64,000 nucleotides of DNA, taken from contig NZ_CP048289.1 in NCBI RefSeq assembly GCF_014084105.1, forward strand, positions 4,969,922 through 5,033,921, given 5' to 3'. The notes below the pieces were generated by a model that made no database searches, was not told where the DNA came from, and saw only the letters and a program-made list of their open reading frames with translations. The DNA is from Streptacidiphilus sp. P02-A3a (GTDB taxonomy: Bacteria > Actinomycetota > Actinomycetes > Streptomycetales > Streptomycetaceae). Within the stretch, counting starts at the first letter, position 1. Every line of letters starts with the position of its first letter. Below, piece after piece: positions 13,968 through 22,256 of this stretch. The translations under genes were made by a program, and so were the position numbers.

Positions 13968-16178
13968 ATGCCTGACCCGCTCCCCACCGGCGCGGCATCG
14001 GGCGCCGAGGGGCATCCGGTGCTGCGCCGCTGGGCCCAGGGCCAGGGGCCGCGGGCGTCGCGGGCCGCGATCGTGCTGCTGGCCGCGCAGGGCCTGCGCA
14101 ACGCGGACATCGCCCGGCGGCTCGGGGTCTCCCGGCAGACGGTGACCACCTGGCGGCAGCGCTACGCCGCCGAGGGCGTCGAGGGCCTGGCCGACCGGGT
14201 GCGCACCGGACGGCCCACGGCGGTCGACGAGGGCGAGATCGTGGTCGGCGTGCTGACCTGCGCACCGGACGACCGGACCTCGCGGCTGCTGGCCCGGCGG
14301 CTGGGCTACTCGCCCACCGTGGTCGCCGCGACCCGCCGCAACTGGAACCTGACGGACAGTCAACTCGCGGTGCCGCGGGTGCCGGTGCGCCCCGCGCTGG
14401 AACCGGGCGACCTGTGGCCGGTGGGCCTGCACCTGGACGCGGAGTGCACCCTGCTCGTGCTCGCCGCCCGCGCCGCGGCCCCGGTGCCGCCCGCGCCGGG
14501 CACCGTGGTCGACCCGGACGCGCTGGCCGCCGTCGGCGCGGCGATGTCCGACGCGGTCACCGCCGCCACCGCGGACCGGACCGGGCCGCCCGAGCGCGCC
14601 GCGGACGGCGCGGTGGCGTTCCTGGAGGCGGTGCGCCGCGCCCACCCGCATCCGCGGCTGCACCTGGTGGTGCTGCGCCCGCGCCCGGGCACCGCCCTGG
14701 GCGCGGGCGCGGCCAAGCGCTGCGCGCGGCTGCGGATCGCTGTCCACCAGCCGCCGCAGCGCACCGGCGAGGTCTCCTTCGTGGGCGCCGTGCTGGCCCT
14801 GGACGCCGCCCGGCACCCCGAGTCCTCGACCCGGGTGCTGCCGGACCTGGCCTCGGCGCTGGAGCGCTACGCCGACGGCGCCGGGCGCACCCGGGTCCGC
14901 TGGATCCGCGAACCGCTCCCGGCCGCCCCCGGCGCCCAGGACCCTGCCCCGGCGGCGGGCCCCGACCCGCGCACCGGCGGCGGCGCCAACCAGATCGACC
15001 TGGGGTCCTTCAACGAGTGCGTGGTGATCGAGACGGTCCGGCTGGCGGGCCGGATCACCCGGGCCGAGCTGGCCGAACGCACCCGGCTGACCCAGCAGTC
15101 GGTCTCGCGGATCTCCCGCTCGCTGATCCAGCGCGGACTGCTGGTCGAGGACCGGCAGCGGCACTCGTCCGTCGGCAAGCCCAGCAGCCCGGTGCGGCTG
15201 CGCGACGACGCCGCGCACGCGCTGGGCATCCACATCGACCCGCACCTGCTCACCGCGGTCCTGGTCGACCTCTCCGGCCGGATCGTGGCCCGCCGCGCCC
15301 AGCCGATCACCTGCGACCCGCGCCCGGGCGCGGTGGTCAACCAGATCGCCGACCTGGGCGAGAGCGTCCTGGAACAGGCCGGGCGCGGACGCTGGGAGCA
15401 GGGGTTCCTGGGCATCGGGGTGGCCACCCCGGGCCCGGTGGACACCGCCTCGGGGACGGTGCTGGACCCGCCGCTGATGTCGGTGCTGCGCGAGGTCCCG
15501 CTGCGCACCCTGCTGGAGCGGCGCTTCTCGTGCCCGATCGTGATCGAGAAGGACTGCTCGGCGGCGGCGGTCGGCGAGCGCTGGATCGGCCGCGGCAGCC
15601 GGGCCCGCGACTTCGTCTACCTGTACCTGGGCACCGGCGTGGGGACCGGGCTGTTCCTCAACGGCGACCTGTACCGCGGACTGAGCGCCAACGCGGGCGA
15701 GTTCGGCCAGCTGTGCGCGGTGACCCCGGGCCGGATCGACGCCCGCGGACGGCCGCAGGCGCTGGCCCAGCGCGACCCCAGCGACCCCAGCGGCCCCGGT
15801 GACCCCGGCGGCCCCAGCGGCCCCGGCGGCCCCAGCGGCCCCGGTGCGTACCCGCGGCCGTCGCGCGCGGTCAAGGGCGGCGGCCGGCAGCGGCTGTCCA
15901 CCCAGCAGGCCGCCAAGGCCCTGGCCCAGGGCGTGCTCGCGGTGGTCGACCTGCTGGACATCGGACTGGTGGTGATCGGCGGCCCCTTCTTCACCGAGGA
16001 GGTCGCCGACGTGTACCTCGGCGAGGTTGAGCACGCGGTCAACGCCTACCCCACCGCCCGGCGGCTGCGCCGGGTCCGCGTGGAGCGCTCACTCAACAGC
16101 AGCGAGGCCGTCGCGGTCGGCGCGGCCTCCACGATCTTCCACTCCACCTTCACCCCCCGCCTGCGCCGCACCCCCTGA
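13968..16178 (+). CDS. ROK-family regulator fused to a dead IS630-transposase-like N-terminus
   Basis: A 736-residue protein. Residues ~15-95 form a transposase-type HTH (ARRLGVSRQTVTTWRQRYAA, then EGVEGLADRVRTGRP). Residues ~150-310 follow the IS630 DDE core at the expected positions (GLHLDAEC; AFLEAVRRAHPHPRLHLVVL; RLRIAVHQPPQRTGEVSF), but the second Asp (canonical VLDN) and the Glu (canonical NxxE) are lost. A MarR/ROK HTH follows (ITRAELAERTRLTQQSVSRI), then a ROK domain with YLYLGTGVGTGLFLNGDLYR. The ROK zinc motif is replaced by a Gly-Pro-Ser collagen-like insert (about 15776-15850). ROK proteins are sugar-responsive repressors or kinases; the target here is unknown. Confidence 0.75.
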   Translation: MPDPLPTGAASGAEGHPVLRRWAQGQGPRASRAAIVLLAAQGLRNADIARRLGVSRQTVTTWRQRYAAEGVEGLADRVRTGRPTAVDEGEIVVGVLTCAPDDRTSRLLARRLGYSPTVVAATRRNWNLTDSQLAVPRVPVRPALEPGDLWPVGLHLDAECTLLVLAARAAAPVPPAPGTVVDPDALAAVGAAMSDAVTAATADRTGPPERAADGAVAFLEAVRRAHPHPRLHLVVLRPRPGTALGAGAAKRCARLRIAVHQPPQRTGEVSFVGAVLALDAARHPESSTRVLPDLASALERYADGAGRTRVRWIREPLPAAPGAQDPAPAAGPDPRTGGGANQIDLGSFNECVVIETVRLAGRITRAELAERTRLTQQSVSRISRSLIQRGLLVEDRQRHSSVGKPSSPVRLRDDAAHALGIHIDPHLLTAVLVDLSGRIVARRAQPITCDPRPGAVVNQIADLGESVLEQAGRGRWEQGFLGIGVATPGPVDTASGTVLDPPLMSVLREVPLRTLLERRFSCPIVIEKDCSAAAVGERWIGRGSRARDFVYLYLGTGVGTGLFLNGDLYRGLSANAGEFGQLCAVTPGRIDARGRPQALAQRDPSDPSGPGDPGGPSGPGGPSGPGAYPRPSRAVKGGGRQRLSTQQAAKALAQGVLAVVDLLDIGLVVIGGPFFTEEVADVYLGEVEHAVNAYPTARRLRRVRVERSLNSSEAVAVGAASTIFHSTFTPRLRRTP

Positions 16179-16224
16179 GGGGCGCGGCGACCCGGACGGG
16201 TCCCTGGCCGGCGGCGGGCGGCCG

Positions 16225-16806
16225 TCAGCGGCGGACGGTGATCGTGTTCATCGGGAAGGCGCCGCCCTCGCGCAGCGGCTCGGCGCCACGGCCCGCGGCG
16301 GTCCACACCGAGTAGCTGTCGGGTGCGTAGGAGGCCAGGTGCCAGGTGCCCAGCGGCACCGTGCCGTTGAAGGCGACGCGGACCTGGACGTGGGCCCAGT
16401 ACCCGGAGCCGTAGCGCAGCTTCGTGCCGGGGACCTCGAAGCCCTGGACGCTCGCGTTGTTGTAGCGGTAGTCGCTCGCCTCCCACCGGCCGGTGACCGG
16501 GTCCAGCCAGGTCACGCTCACCCCGGGGGCGGAGGAGCCGTACTTGTTGACCCCCGCGGGGTTGTACAGGTCCAGTTCGAAGGTGCCCGGGTACAGGTAG
16601 TCGGGGGAACGCTGCATGTACCACAGGGTGAGGGTGACGCTGTGGCCGCGTTCCACCGACGCGGGCAGCCCGGTGTCCTTGCCCCGGTAGAGCGTGCCGG
16701 ACGGCTGCGGGCCGGACGCCGAGGCGGTGCCGGCGACCAGCGGCGTGACGCCCAGCAGGGCGGCCGCGGCGGCCAGGACCAGGGCGCGGCCTGTGCGTGT
16801 TCTCAA
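16225..16806 (-). CDS. Secreted protein, about 193 aa
   Basis: An N-terminal signal peptide (RALVLAAAAALLGVTPLVAG, cleavage near TASASG) precedes a beta-rich domain of ~150 residues with LTLWYMQRSPDYLYPG, PVTGRWEASDYRYNN and a terminal MNTITVRR. The look is of a small Ig-like or jelly-roll domain; no family is recognised. TTG at 16806 is chosen because GAGGA precedes it; a GTG at 16866 would add 20 polar residues before the signal sequence. The promoter should lie in 16807-16959, shared back to back with nothing. Confidence 0.6.
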   Translation of the reverse strand: MRTRTGRALVLAAAAALLGVTPLVAGTASASGPQPSGTLYRGKDTGLPASVERGHSVTLTLWYMQRSPDYLYPGTFELDLYNPAGVNKYGSSAPGVSVTWLDPVTGRWEASDYRYNNASVQGFEVPGTKLRYGSGYWAHVQVRVAFNGTVPLGTWHLASYAPDSYSVWTAAGRGAEPLREGGAFPMNTITVRR

Positions 16807-16959
16807 CGTGTCCTCATTGTTCTCAGCGGTGTCCTCGGATCTCGGCGCCGACCGCACCAAGGGCACATCGTAGCCGCGGCCGCGGTGGACACCGGTCTCG
16901 CCGACCGCCGCGCCCGCCGGCGCCGCCCGGCAATGACCGGCCGTCGGTGCGGCGGTCCG

Positions 16960-17820
16960 TCAACTCGCCTGCTGCCGACCGTCGCTGACCGCGCGCAGCG
17001 GGCGGTCTGCCAGGGCCCGCAGGGCGGCGCGGTCCTGGGCGGCGACCGGGGTGAACAGCAGCACCAGCGCCGAGGGGTCGTCGACCGGGCGGAAGGAGGA
17101 CAGCGAGAGCCGGATCGGGTCCAGCCCGGCGGGCGCCGCGGTCAGCGTCCGGGCGGTCAGGTCCGCCACCGAGTGGCAGGCCCACCAGTGCGCCAGCTGC
17201 GGCGCGTCCTGGTCCAGGCGGCGGTACACCTCGCCGACGCGCGGGTGCGCCAGCGCCGGTCCGGCCTGCGCCCGGAAGTGCTGGAAGATGTTCATCGCCA
17301 GCGGCTCCCACTCGTGCAGCACCGCGCGCGGCCAGGGGTCGGCCGCCATCAGCCACATCAGGTTGCGGCACTCGGCCGGGACCGCCTCCGGCGCGCCCCA
17401 CAGCGCGCTCCACGCGCTGTTCCAGCACAGCAGGTCGAAGTAGCGGTCCAGCAGCACCGCCGGGCTGCCCGGCCAGGAGTCCAGCACCGGCTGCATCGCC
17501 TCGGCCAGCCCGGCCGGCAGCCGCTCCTCGGCCGACTCGTGGTACCCGGCCAGCCGCAGCGCGTGCCGCAGCCCCGCCCCGTCCAGCCGCAGCGTCCGGC
17601 CGACCGCCTCCAGCACCTGCCGCGAGGCGGTCACCCGCCCCTGCTCCAGCCAGGTGTACCAGGCCAGCCCCACCCCGGACAGCGAGGCCACCTCCTCGCG
17701 GCGCAGCCCCGGCGTCCGGCGGCGGGCGGAGCCCACCAGGCCCACCTCGGCGGGCTTGAGCAGTTCGCGGTGCGCCCGCAGGAAGGCGCCGAGTTCCTGA
17801 CTGGCACGGGGGGCTGGCAT
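16960..17820 (-). CDS. XRE-family regulator with MmyB-like domain
   Basis: A 286-residue protein. The N-terminal HTH has the diagnostic RRRTPGLRREEVASLSGVGL followed by WYTWLEQGR. The C-terminal MmyB-like ligand-binding domain (PAS-related; about residues 105-275) has LLCWNSAWSALWG, RNLMWLMAADPWPR and the family's terminal LVLLFTPVAA. These single-component regulators often control a divergent SDR or oxidoreductase gene; here the upstream side is empty or decayed. ATG at 17820 follows AGGAG. Confidence 0.9.
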   Translation of the reverse strand: MPAPRASQELGAFLRAHRELLKPAEVGLVGSARRRTPGLRREEVASLSGVGLAWYTWLEQGRVTASRQVLEAVGRTLRLDGAGLRHALRLAGYHESAEERLPAGLAEAMQPVLDSWPGSPAVLLDRYFDLLCWNSAWSALWGAPEAVPAECRNLMWLMAADPWPRAVLHEWEPLAMNIFQHFRAQAGPALAHPRVGEVYRRLDQDAPQLAHWWACHSVADLTARTLTAAPAGLDPIRLSLSSFRPVDDPSALVLLFTPVAAQDRAALRALADRPLRAVSDGRQQAS

Positions 17821-18236
17821 CAACGGCTCCTGGCTGGGAAAGGTCTGCGCGGCGCCGGGTGCCCGGGCGGCGCCGCCGGGTGCCCGGATCCCCGGGGGTT
17901 CACGGATCCCGGCGTCAGCGGGGCCCGGCGCGCGGCGGCGGGGCGCGGCGGCGGTCAGCGCCGGGCGCGCGGTGCGGCCGCGTGCCGGGGACGCGGTGCG
18001 GCTAAGGGCCCGCGACGCGATGGGCCGCCGGTGCCGATGCGGGCGGCGTCGGTGCGTCGGGGGGCCATGGGCGGCAGCGTAGTTGGGGGCTCCGCCGCGG
18101 GGCAAGGCCGGGCGGCGGCGCAGCCCCCGCGGCCGACCCGCCACTGACCGCGGTGCCCCGTGTCGGTGGGTGAAGTGATGGGCAGGAGTGACCGATGCGC
18201 AACGGAAAGCAACCGACCGGGCAAAGGAGTTGCGCC
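17821..18236. other. GC-rich intergenic region, no gene seen
   Basis: About 415 bp containing short repeated blocks (GCGCCGGGTGCCCGG near 17850 and GCCGCCGGGTGCCCGG near 17871) and runs of CGCGGCGG. Nothing supports a coding sequence on either strand. The regulator's lost divergent target may once have been here. Confidence 0.35.
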
Positions 18237-18312
18237 GTGCAGCTACGGTTCGCCGGCAAGGACCCGAAGTCCCAGGGGGCAACTGCCCGACAGTGCTGGT
18301 GGACAGCGCCGT
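18237..18312 (+). pseudogene. Remnant of a DUF6879-associated small protein
   Basis: GTG at 18237 has AAGGAG eight bases upstream and opens MQLRFAGKDPKSQG. After a frameshift the sequence continues GNCPTVLVDSAVW. That order, with the CPT core, matches the small proteins typified by the gene at 8253. It runs straight into the DUF5753 remnant. Confidence 0.5.
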
Positions 18313-18690
18313 ATGGACCGCGCCCGCGTCCTGCGCCAGGGCGGCCACCGGTTGGCGTTCCCCGTCGAGGAGTCCGTCCTGCGCACCGGCCACGGCGGTG
18401 CACCGGTCATGGCCGGACAGCTGGGCCATCTCCTGTCGGTCATGTCACTTCCGACGGTCTCCCTGGGGGTGGTCGCGTTGATGGCCGACCGCGAGCTGTG
18501 GATGCAGGAGACGTTCGTCCTCCTTGACGAGCAGTCCGTGGAGGTGGAGCTGCTGACGGCCATGGTCACGGTGACCCAGCCACGGGAGATCAGCCACTGC
18601 GCGAGGGCGTTCACTCACCCGTACCGGATGGCGGTCTTCGGCCGCCCGGCCCGGAAGCTGACCGTGAAGGCCGTCGAGGCCCTGGGGTGA
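18313..18690 (+). pseudogene. 5'-truncated XRE/DUF5753 regulator
   Basis: The 125 codons encode only the distal half of a DUF5753 domain: RVLRQGGHRLAFPVEESVLR, then MAGQLGHLLSVMSLPTVSLG, VALMADRELWMQE, and VTVTQPREIS. The HTH and first half are gone. It faces the opposite way to the intact module at 21-22 kb and appears fused to the small-protein remnant, so it is a deletion product. Confidence 0.8.
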
Positions 18691-18962
18691 ATCCCCGCGA
18701 CCAGGCGCAAGTCCGTTGAATCCGTTCCGGCGTGTCTCTCACCTCCTGGACGAAGGCATGGTCCAGCCATCGTGGCGTCAGTGGCCATGTATGACTGGGA
18801 TCTACAGCCCGCAGAAGGAGGCGCTGGGCGGGCTGGCGATCGAAGTCGAGCTGATCTGATCTCGCGTTGTGCCGGTGCCTCCTCCTGGGCGGGAACCGGT
18901 CCGCCGTCAGCGGGCTGCTCTCGGTGCCCCGTTGAGCTGGGCCAGCAGACCTCTGCCGGCGG

Positions 18963-19076
18963 CCTGGCCGCGTCGAGCTCCTGCTGGCGCTCGTCCAGTC
19001 GCCCGGCCAGGTCGACGATCCGCTGCTCAAGCCTGGTCGTGGAACGCCTGAGCGCTTCGATGTCCTCGACCGTGCC
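18963..19076 (-). pseudogene. Coiled-coil fragment resembling DUF6262 integrase partner
   Basis: One frame gives TVEDIEALRRSTTRLEQRIV and then DLAGRLDERQQELDAAR, a charged coiled coil of the kind at the C-terminus of DUF6262 proteins encoded next to tyrosine recombinases. Coding sense is lost on both sides. It may mark a former integrative element; the family assignment is tentative. Confidence 0.4.
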
Positions 19077-19089
19077 GAGCCCCGACTCC

Positions 19090-19242
19090 TCCTGGACGCC
19101 CCCGGGGGGCTCTGCTTCGCCGGGCGTGGGGTGACGGCGGACGGGACGGCAGCCTCCACCCCAGCCACGCACTGCCCGTAGCCGCAGGCCTGGCCACCGC
19201 TCCCGGTGCCGGGGCGCTCCCCGCCGGAGGCATTGCTCTGAC
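19090..19242. repeat. Repeat element copy A (~150 bp)
   Basis: Runs from TCCTGGACGCCCCC to GGAGGCATTGCTCTGA and matches 19891-20044 at roughly 90% identity (shared blocks GACGGCGGACGGG, CCGCAGGCCTGGCCACCGCT and CGGAGGCATTGCTCTGA). It sits immediately beside the DUF6262-like fragment. Confidence 0.75.
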
Positions 19243-19322
19243 GGCCAGTTGACCCCTGGTCAGAACGCGACCAGGGACTGCCTCAAGCTCAGACGGTCGC
19301 GGACCGCCCGGCTGCATCTGAA

Positions 19323-19367
19323 AATGGCCTGACGCCCCCTGGCGAACGGGAGGGGAATCAGGCCATT
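19323..19367. terminator. Inverted repeat terminator after DUF397 gene
   Basis: AATGGCCTGA (19323-19332) pairs with TCAGGCCATT (19358-19367), with further pairing CCCC/GGGG inside. It lies just beyond the stop of the minus-strand DUF397 gene. Confidence 0.6.
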
Positions 19368-19377
19368 CGAGATGCGG

Positions 19378-19593
19378 CTAGTCGATTAGGTGATCGAATT
19401 CTCCAGCCTTGACGCCGGTCAGGAATGCGCGCATCTCCGCCTGAGTGTACGGAATGGGCTCCATCTCCAGACGAGTGCTGGCCACGGCAACATCGCCCGT
19501 GGGCAACCTCTTCATCTTGACGCACTCTGCTCCGTTTCCGCTCGCAGAGCTCTTGATCCATCCATGGGGGAGCTGGGTGGCCTTGCCGCTCAT
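19378..19593 (-). CDS. DUF397 protein (module 3)
   Basis: A 71-residue DUF397 protein: WIKSSASGNGAECVKMKRLP, then VAVASTRLEMEPIPYTQAEM and RAFLTGVKAGEFDHLI. The canonical W-x-KSSxS...CV core and C-terminal FxxxVKxGxFD are present. DUF397 proteins pair with WhiJ-like XRE/DUF5753 regulators. Its ATG overlaps the stop of the truncated regulator upstream, the usual coupling, so this is the surviving partner of a broken module. Confidence 0.8.
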   Translation of the reverse strand: MSGKATQLPHGWIKSSASGNGAECVKMKRLPTGDVAVASTRLEMEPIPYTQAEMRAFLTGVKAGEFDHLID

Positions 19594-19695
19594 AGTTCTT
19601 TCCTGATCCTCTCGATCAACCGAATGGTTTCGCCTTGGGACAGCGCGTGTTCTTGAAGGCGTTCAAACTGCAATACCTTGTCGAATGTAGCGCTT
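19590..19695 (-). pseudogene. 3' remnant of an XRE/DUF5753 regulator (module 3)
   Basis: Only the final ~33 codons remain: FDKVLQFERLQEHALSQGET then IRLIERIRKEL-stop, the typical end of a DUF5753 protein. Upstream the frame dissolves into the repeat element at 19.79-20.04 kb, which probably replaced the gene body. Confidence 0.65.
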
Positions 19696-19790
19696 GGTAA
19701 CGCTTCCGTGCACTGCCGGCCTGCGCGTTTGCGGCGCTTCGCCCACCCCCACCTGCTGAGGCTCTCGCTCCGCCGGAACCACACCGGCCC

Positions 19791-19857
19791 GGCTGCCGTC
19801 CCGTCCGCCGTCACCCCACGCCCAGCGAAGCAGAGCCGCCCCCTGGGGCGTCCAGGA
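19791..19857. repeat. Repeat element, inverted partial copy B
   Basis: The reverse complement of the first ~65 bp of copies A and C (from GGCTGCCGTCCCGTCCGCCG to GGCGTCCAGGA). It is separated from copy C by only 33 bp, so the two could fold into a long stem-loop. Confidence 0.75.
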
Positions 19858-19890
19858 GGCTGCACCCCGCAAGTGGGCGCGCAAGCGCGG

Positions 19891-20044
19891 TCCTGGACAC
19901 CCCCGGGGCGGCTCCACTGCACGCGGCATGGGGCGACGGCGGACGGGGACGGCAGCCTCTACGCCAGCCACGCACTGCCCGCAGCCGCAGGCCTGGCCAC
20001 CGCTCCCGGTGCCGGGACGCTCCCCGCCGGAGGCATTGCTCTGA
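19891..20044. repeat. Repeat element copy C
   Basis: Direct copy of 19090-19242, ending at the same CATTGCTCTGA. Its right edge abuts a perfect 21-bp-arm hairpin at 20045. Together A, B and C indicate a short dispersed repeat that has been copied within this decayed array. Confidence 0.75.
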
Positions 20045-20095
20045 CATGTAAATTCCCCGGAGTCGACACGCATTCGACTCCGGGGAATTTACATG
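20045..20095. terminator. Strong perfect hairpin terminator
   Basis: CATGTAAATTCCCCGGAGTC (starting 20045) pairs without mismatch with the arm ending at 20095. Arms are 21 bp, the loop is ACACGCATT. It begins two bases from the stop of the minus-strand DUF397 gene. The arm ends are AT-rich, so it would work as a bidirectional terminator. Confidence 0.75.
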
Positions 20096-20096
20096 G

Positions 20097-20303
20097 CTAG
20101 GTGCCTGGAAACTGGCCGTCCTTGATAGCTGCGACGAAATCAGAGAAGGCATTCTCCGTGAAGGCTAGGACTGGTCCATCCGGATCCTTGCTATCCCTGA
20201 CGGGAATCACCCCCAAAGAGCCGTCCGCTATCTCCACACAGTTGTTGTTCGGCCCACTATAGGTGCTCTTTCGCCACCGCTTCGGCACACCCTGTTCCAT
20301 CAT
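20097..20303 (-). CDS. DUF397 protein (module 2)
   Basis: A 68-residue classic DUF397 protein: RWRKSTYSGPNNNCVEIADG, VIPVRDSKDPDGPVLAFTEN, AFSDFVAAIKDGQF. Two adjacent ATGs (20303, 20300) follow AGAAAGG. It is encoded 19 bp after a truncated DUF5753 gene and ends at the strong hairpin. Confidence 0.88.
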   Translation of the reverse strand: MMEQGVPKRWRKSTYSGPNNNCVEIADGSLGVIPVRDSKDPDGPVLAFTENAFSDFVAAIKDGQFPGT

Positions 20304-20322
20304 GAGACTTGCAGCCTTTCTG

Positions 20323-20973
20323 TCATTTTTTTAGCTTGGCTGCCGCGAGGGCGGCAATAGTGTTCAGCGATTGCTCCGGGTCCAGCGCCGATGATCGCAA
20401 CCAATCGAAAACCATCCAGTAGCCATCGAGCTCCCTGGCCTCCTCAAGGTACTGACTGCTGGTCAGAGTCTCCAGGAACACGGCTCCCGGAGCTGGAGTG
20501 TCGGCGAAGGCGAAGAGGACGAACGCACCACAAGTACCTGCCGTCGCTCCAACGCTGAGCGGGACCACTTGGATGGTCACATTCGGAAGCTGCCCCATCT
20601 CAACGAGGTGCCGCAGCTGATCCCGATGAACGTCCTCGCCACCCACCACACAGTGAAGTACGGGTTCCCAGATGATTATCGAAAGCCGGACTGGTGACTC
20701 TTTCGTCAGAACAGCCTTGCGGTTCGCTCGGATTTTGACGAAGGAGTCAGGGTCCCCCAGGCGCGTGATAGCCGGGTTGGCATCGAGGATCGCTCGGGCG
20801 TATCCCTCGGTCTGCAAGAGACCTGGTACCAAGATGGGCTCCCACGTACGGATGTACCCCGCCTCCTCCTCCAGGCCGCCGGAAGCTGTTCTCACGGTGA
20901 ACCAAGGCATGCGAAGAGGCGGCGGCCGATTGCCTCCGCCTCGATATTCGCTGAACTCAGATACCCAAGTCAC
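20323..20973 (-). pseudogene. XRE/DUF5753 regulator lacking its HTH (module 2)
   Basis: Encodes an essentially complete DUF5753 domain (EEEAGYIRTWEPILVPGLLQ, TEGYARAILDANPAI, LPNVTIQVVPLSVGA, LETLTSSQYLEEARELDGYW) but no helix-turn-helix. The sequence upstream is the DUF397 gene of module 1, overlapping it by 17 bp. GTG at 20973 is the first in-frame start and lacks a ribosome binding site. Probably a truncated gene formed by deletion between tandem modules; a DNA-binding-deficient partner protein is the alternative. Confidence 0.7.
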
Positions 20974-21157
20974 CGTTTTTGACGCTATCGAGAAAATCCC
21001 CCCAAGCATCTGCCGAGAACTGCAAGAGAGGGCCACTCTGATCCTTGGAGTCCCGGACGAAACTACCGCCTGTCGCGTCACGGGCGACCTCAATGCAAGC
21101 TCCCGACTGTTCCGAGTAGCTAGCCTTGCGAAACGGACCTACAACTTCTGGGTTCAC
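20957..21157 (-). CDS. DUF397 protein (module 1)
   Basis: A 66-residue DUF397 protein: GPFRKASYSEQSGACIEVAR, SFVRDSKDQSGPLLQFSADA, WGDFLDSVKNGDLGI. Its GTG overlaps the stop of the intact regulator (module 1) by four bases, the standard arrangement. Confidence 0.88.
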   Translation of the reverse strand: MNPEVVGPFRKASYSEQSGACIEVARDATGGSFVRDSKDQSGPLLQFSADAWGDFLDSVKNGDLGI

Positions 21158-22020
21158 TTCCCTGCCTCCGCTTTGCGTAGAACATTCTCTATAAAGGCAA
21201 CGCTTTCGTCCTGGGACGCAGCGTTCGACCGTAGGGTTTCGAAGAGGCCGCTGTATGCGGCCAGCGAGTCTGCGTCTTCGTGCACTTGAGTACTGGTCAG
21301 TCCTTCCAGCGCCACCGCTTCGACCTGGTGATCGGGACCAAAGGAGAAGGCTGTGAACGGGGCTCCCATCGCGCCGATCATTCGGGGACCGAAGCGCAGA
21401 ACCTGTAGGGAGATGGTGGGTTCATGGGCCAGATTCAGCAACGATTTCAGTTGCCCTGTATGCGCCTCCCTGCCTCCAGCAGGTGAAATGATAGCCGGTT
21501 CCCAAAGGATCACGGCCTGCGGAATCCCCTCCGATAGGATTCGCGCTTGCCGCTCCCGCCGGACTTTTACGAGCACCGAGATCCGCTCTTGCGAGAGCTG
21601 CAACGGGCCGGACCTGATTGCAGCCTCAGCGTACGCTTCCGTCTGGAGGATTCCTGGAATGTAGACCGGATGGTAGATGCGAATGTAGGACGCGTCGTTT
21701 TCCAGGACGATGTGATCCCCGTAGCCAGGAGTCAGGCTGTCCTGGTAGTCGAGCCACCATCCTCGCGCGGTGCTGGTTCGAGCGAGGGCTTCGAGCCGGT
21801 CGCGCTCCTTGGGATCGTCAACCCCATAGAGGTCGAGAAGCACATGGAGTTCCAGGGGACGGATCGATACCCTGCCCGACTCCAAGCGGCTGATCTTGGT
21901 ACTACTGGCACGGATGGCGCTTGCGGCTGCCGCCTGGTCGAAGCCGCCCTGCTCTCTGTACGTGCGCAGGGCCACACCAAGCCTCTTGCTTCGGATCGTT
22001 GCCTTGCCTCCGTCAGGCAT
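21154..22020 (-). CDS. XRE-family regulator with DUF5753 domain, WhiJ-like (module 1)
   Basis: A 288-residue intact regulator. HTH_31: LGVALRTYREQGGFDQAAAA, then SSTKISRLESGRVSIRPLE. DUF5753: YHPVYIPGILQTEAYAEAAI, PTISLQVLRFGPRMIGAMG, ALEGLTSTQVHEDADSL. ATG at 22020 is preceded by AGGAGGT. It is coupled to its DUF397 partner. G+C is distinctly lower than in the surrounding chromosome. In Streptomyces such systems act on developmental or antibiotic genes; the local target is unknown. Confidence 0.9.
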   Translation of the reverse strand: MPDGGKATIRSKRLGVALRTYREQGGFDQAAAASAIRASSTKISRLESGRVSIRPLELHVLLDLYGVDDPKERDRLEALARTSTARGWWLDYQDSLTPGYGDHIVLENDASYIRIYHPVYIPGILQTEAYAEAAIRSGPLQLSQERISVLVKVRRERQARILSEGIPQAVILWEPAIISPAGGREAHTGQLKSLLNLAHEPTISLQVLRFGPRMIGAMGAPFTAFSFGPDHQVEAVALEGLTSTQVHEDADSLAAYSGLFETLRSNAASQDESVAFIENVLRKAEAGK

Positions 22021-22087
22021 CCCGGACCTCCTGCCTGCATTATCGCGCGGGCCGCGATCGTAGCGCACTGCCTTTATCGCATCCCGG

Positions 22088-22101
22088 TCGCATATTTGCG
22101 A
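22088..22101. promoter_or_regulatory. Palindrome between regulator and small genes
   Basis: TCGCA-TATT-TGCGA lies in the 236-bp divergent region between the WhiJ-like gene and the small-protein gene at 22257. Position and symmetry suit an autoregulatory operator. Confidence 0.4.
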
Positions 22102-22256
22102 TCATGGAGTCAACTCGACCATGGAGATGAGCAATCAGCACACTAACGGGCACGGGGGCGAGAGGTCTAACGTCGATGTGACGCACCGTCGGGCACGCAT
22201 CTTGCCGATGGACCGTCCGAATCGCGCTTGTGCGATCACTCGGAGGTGGCTGTGCC

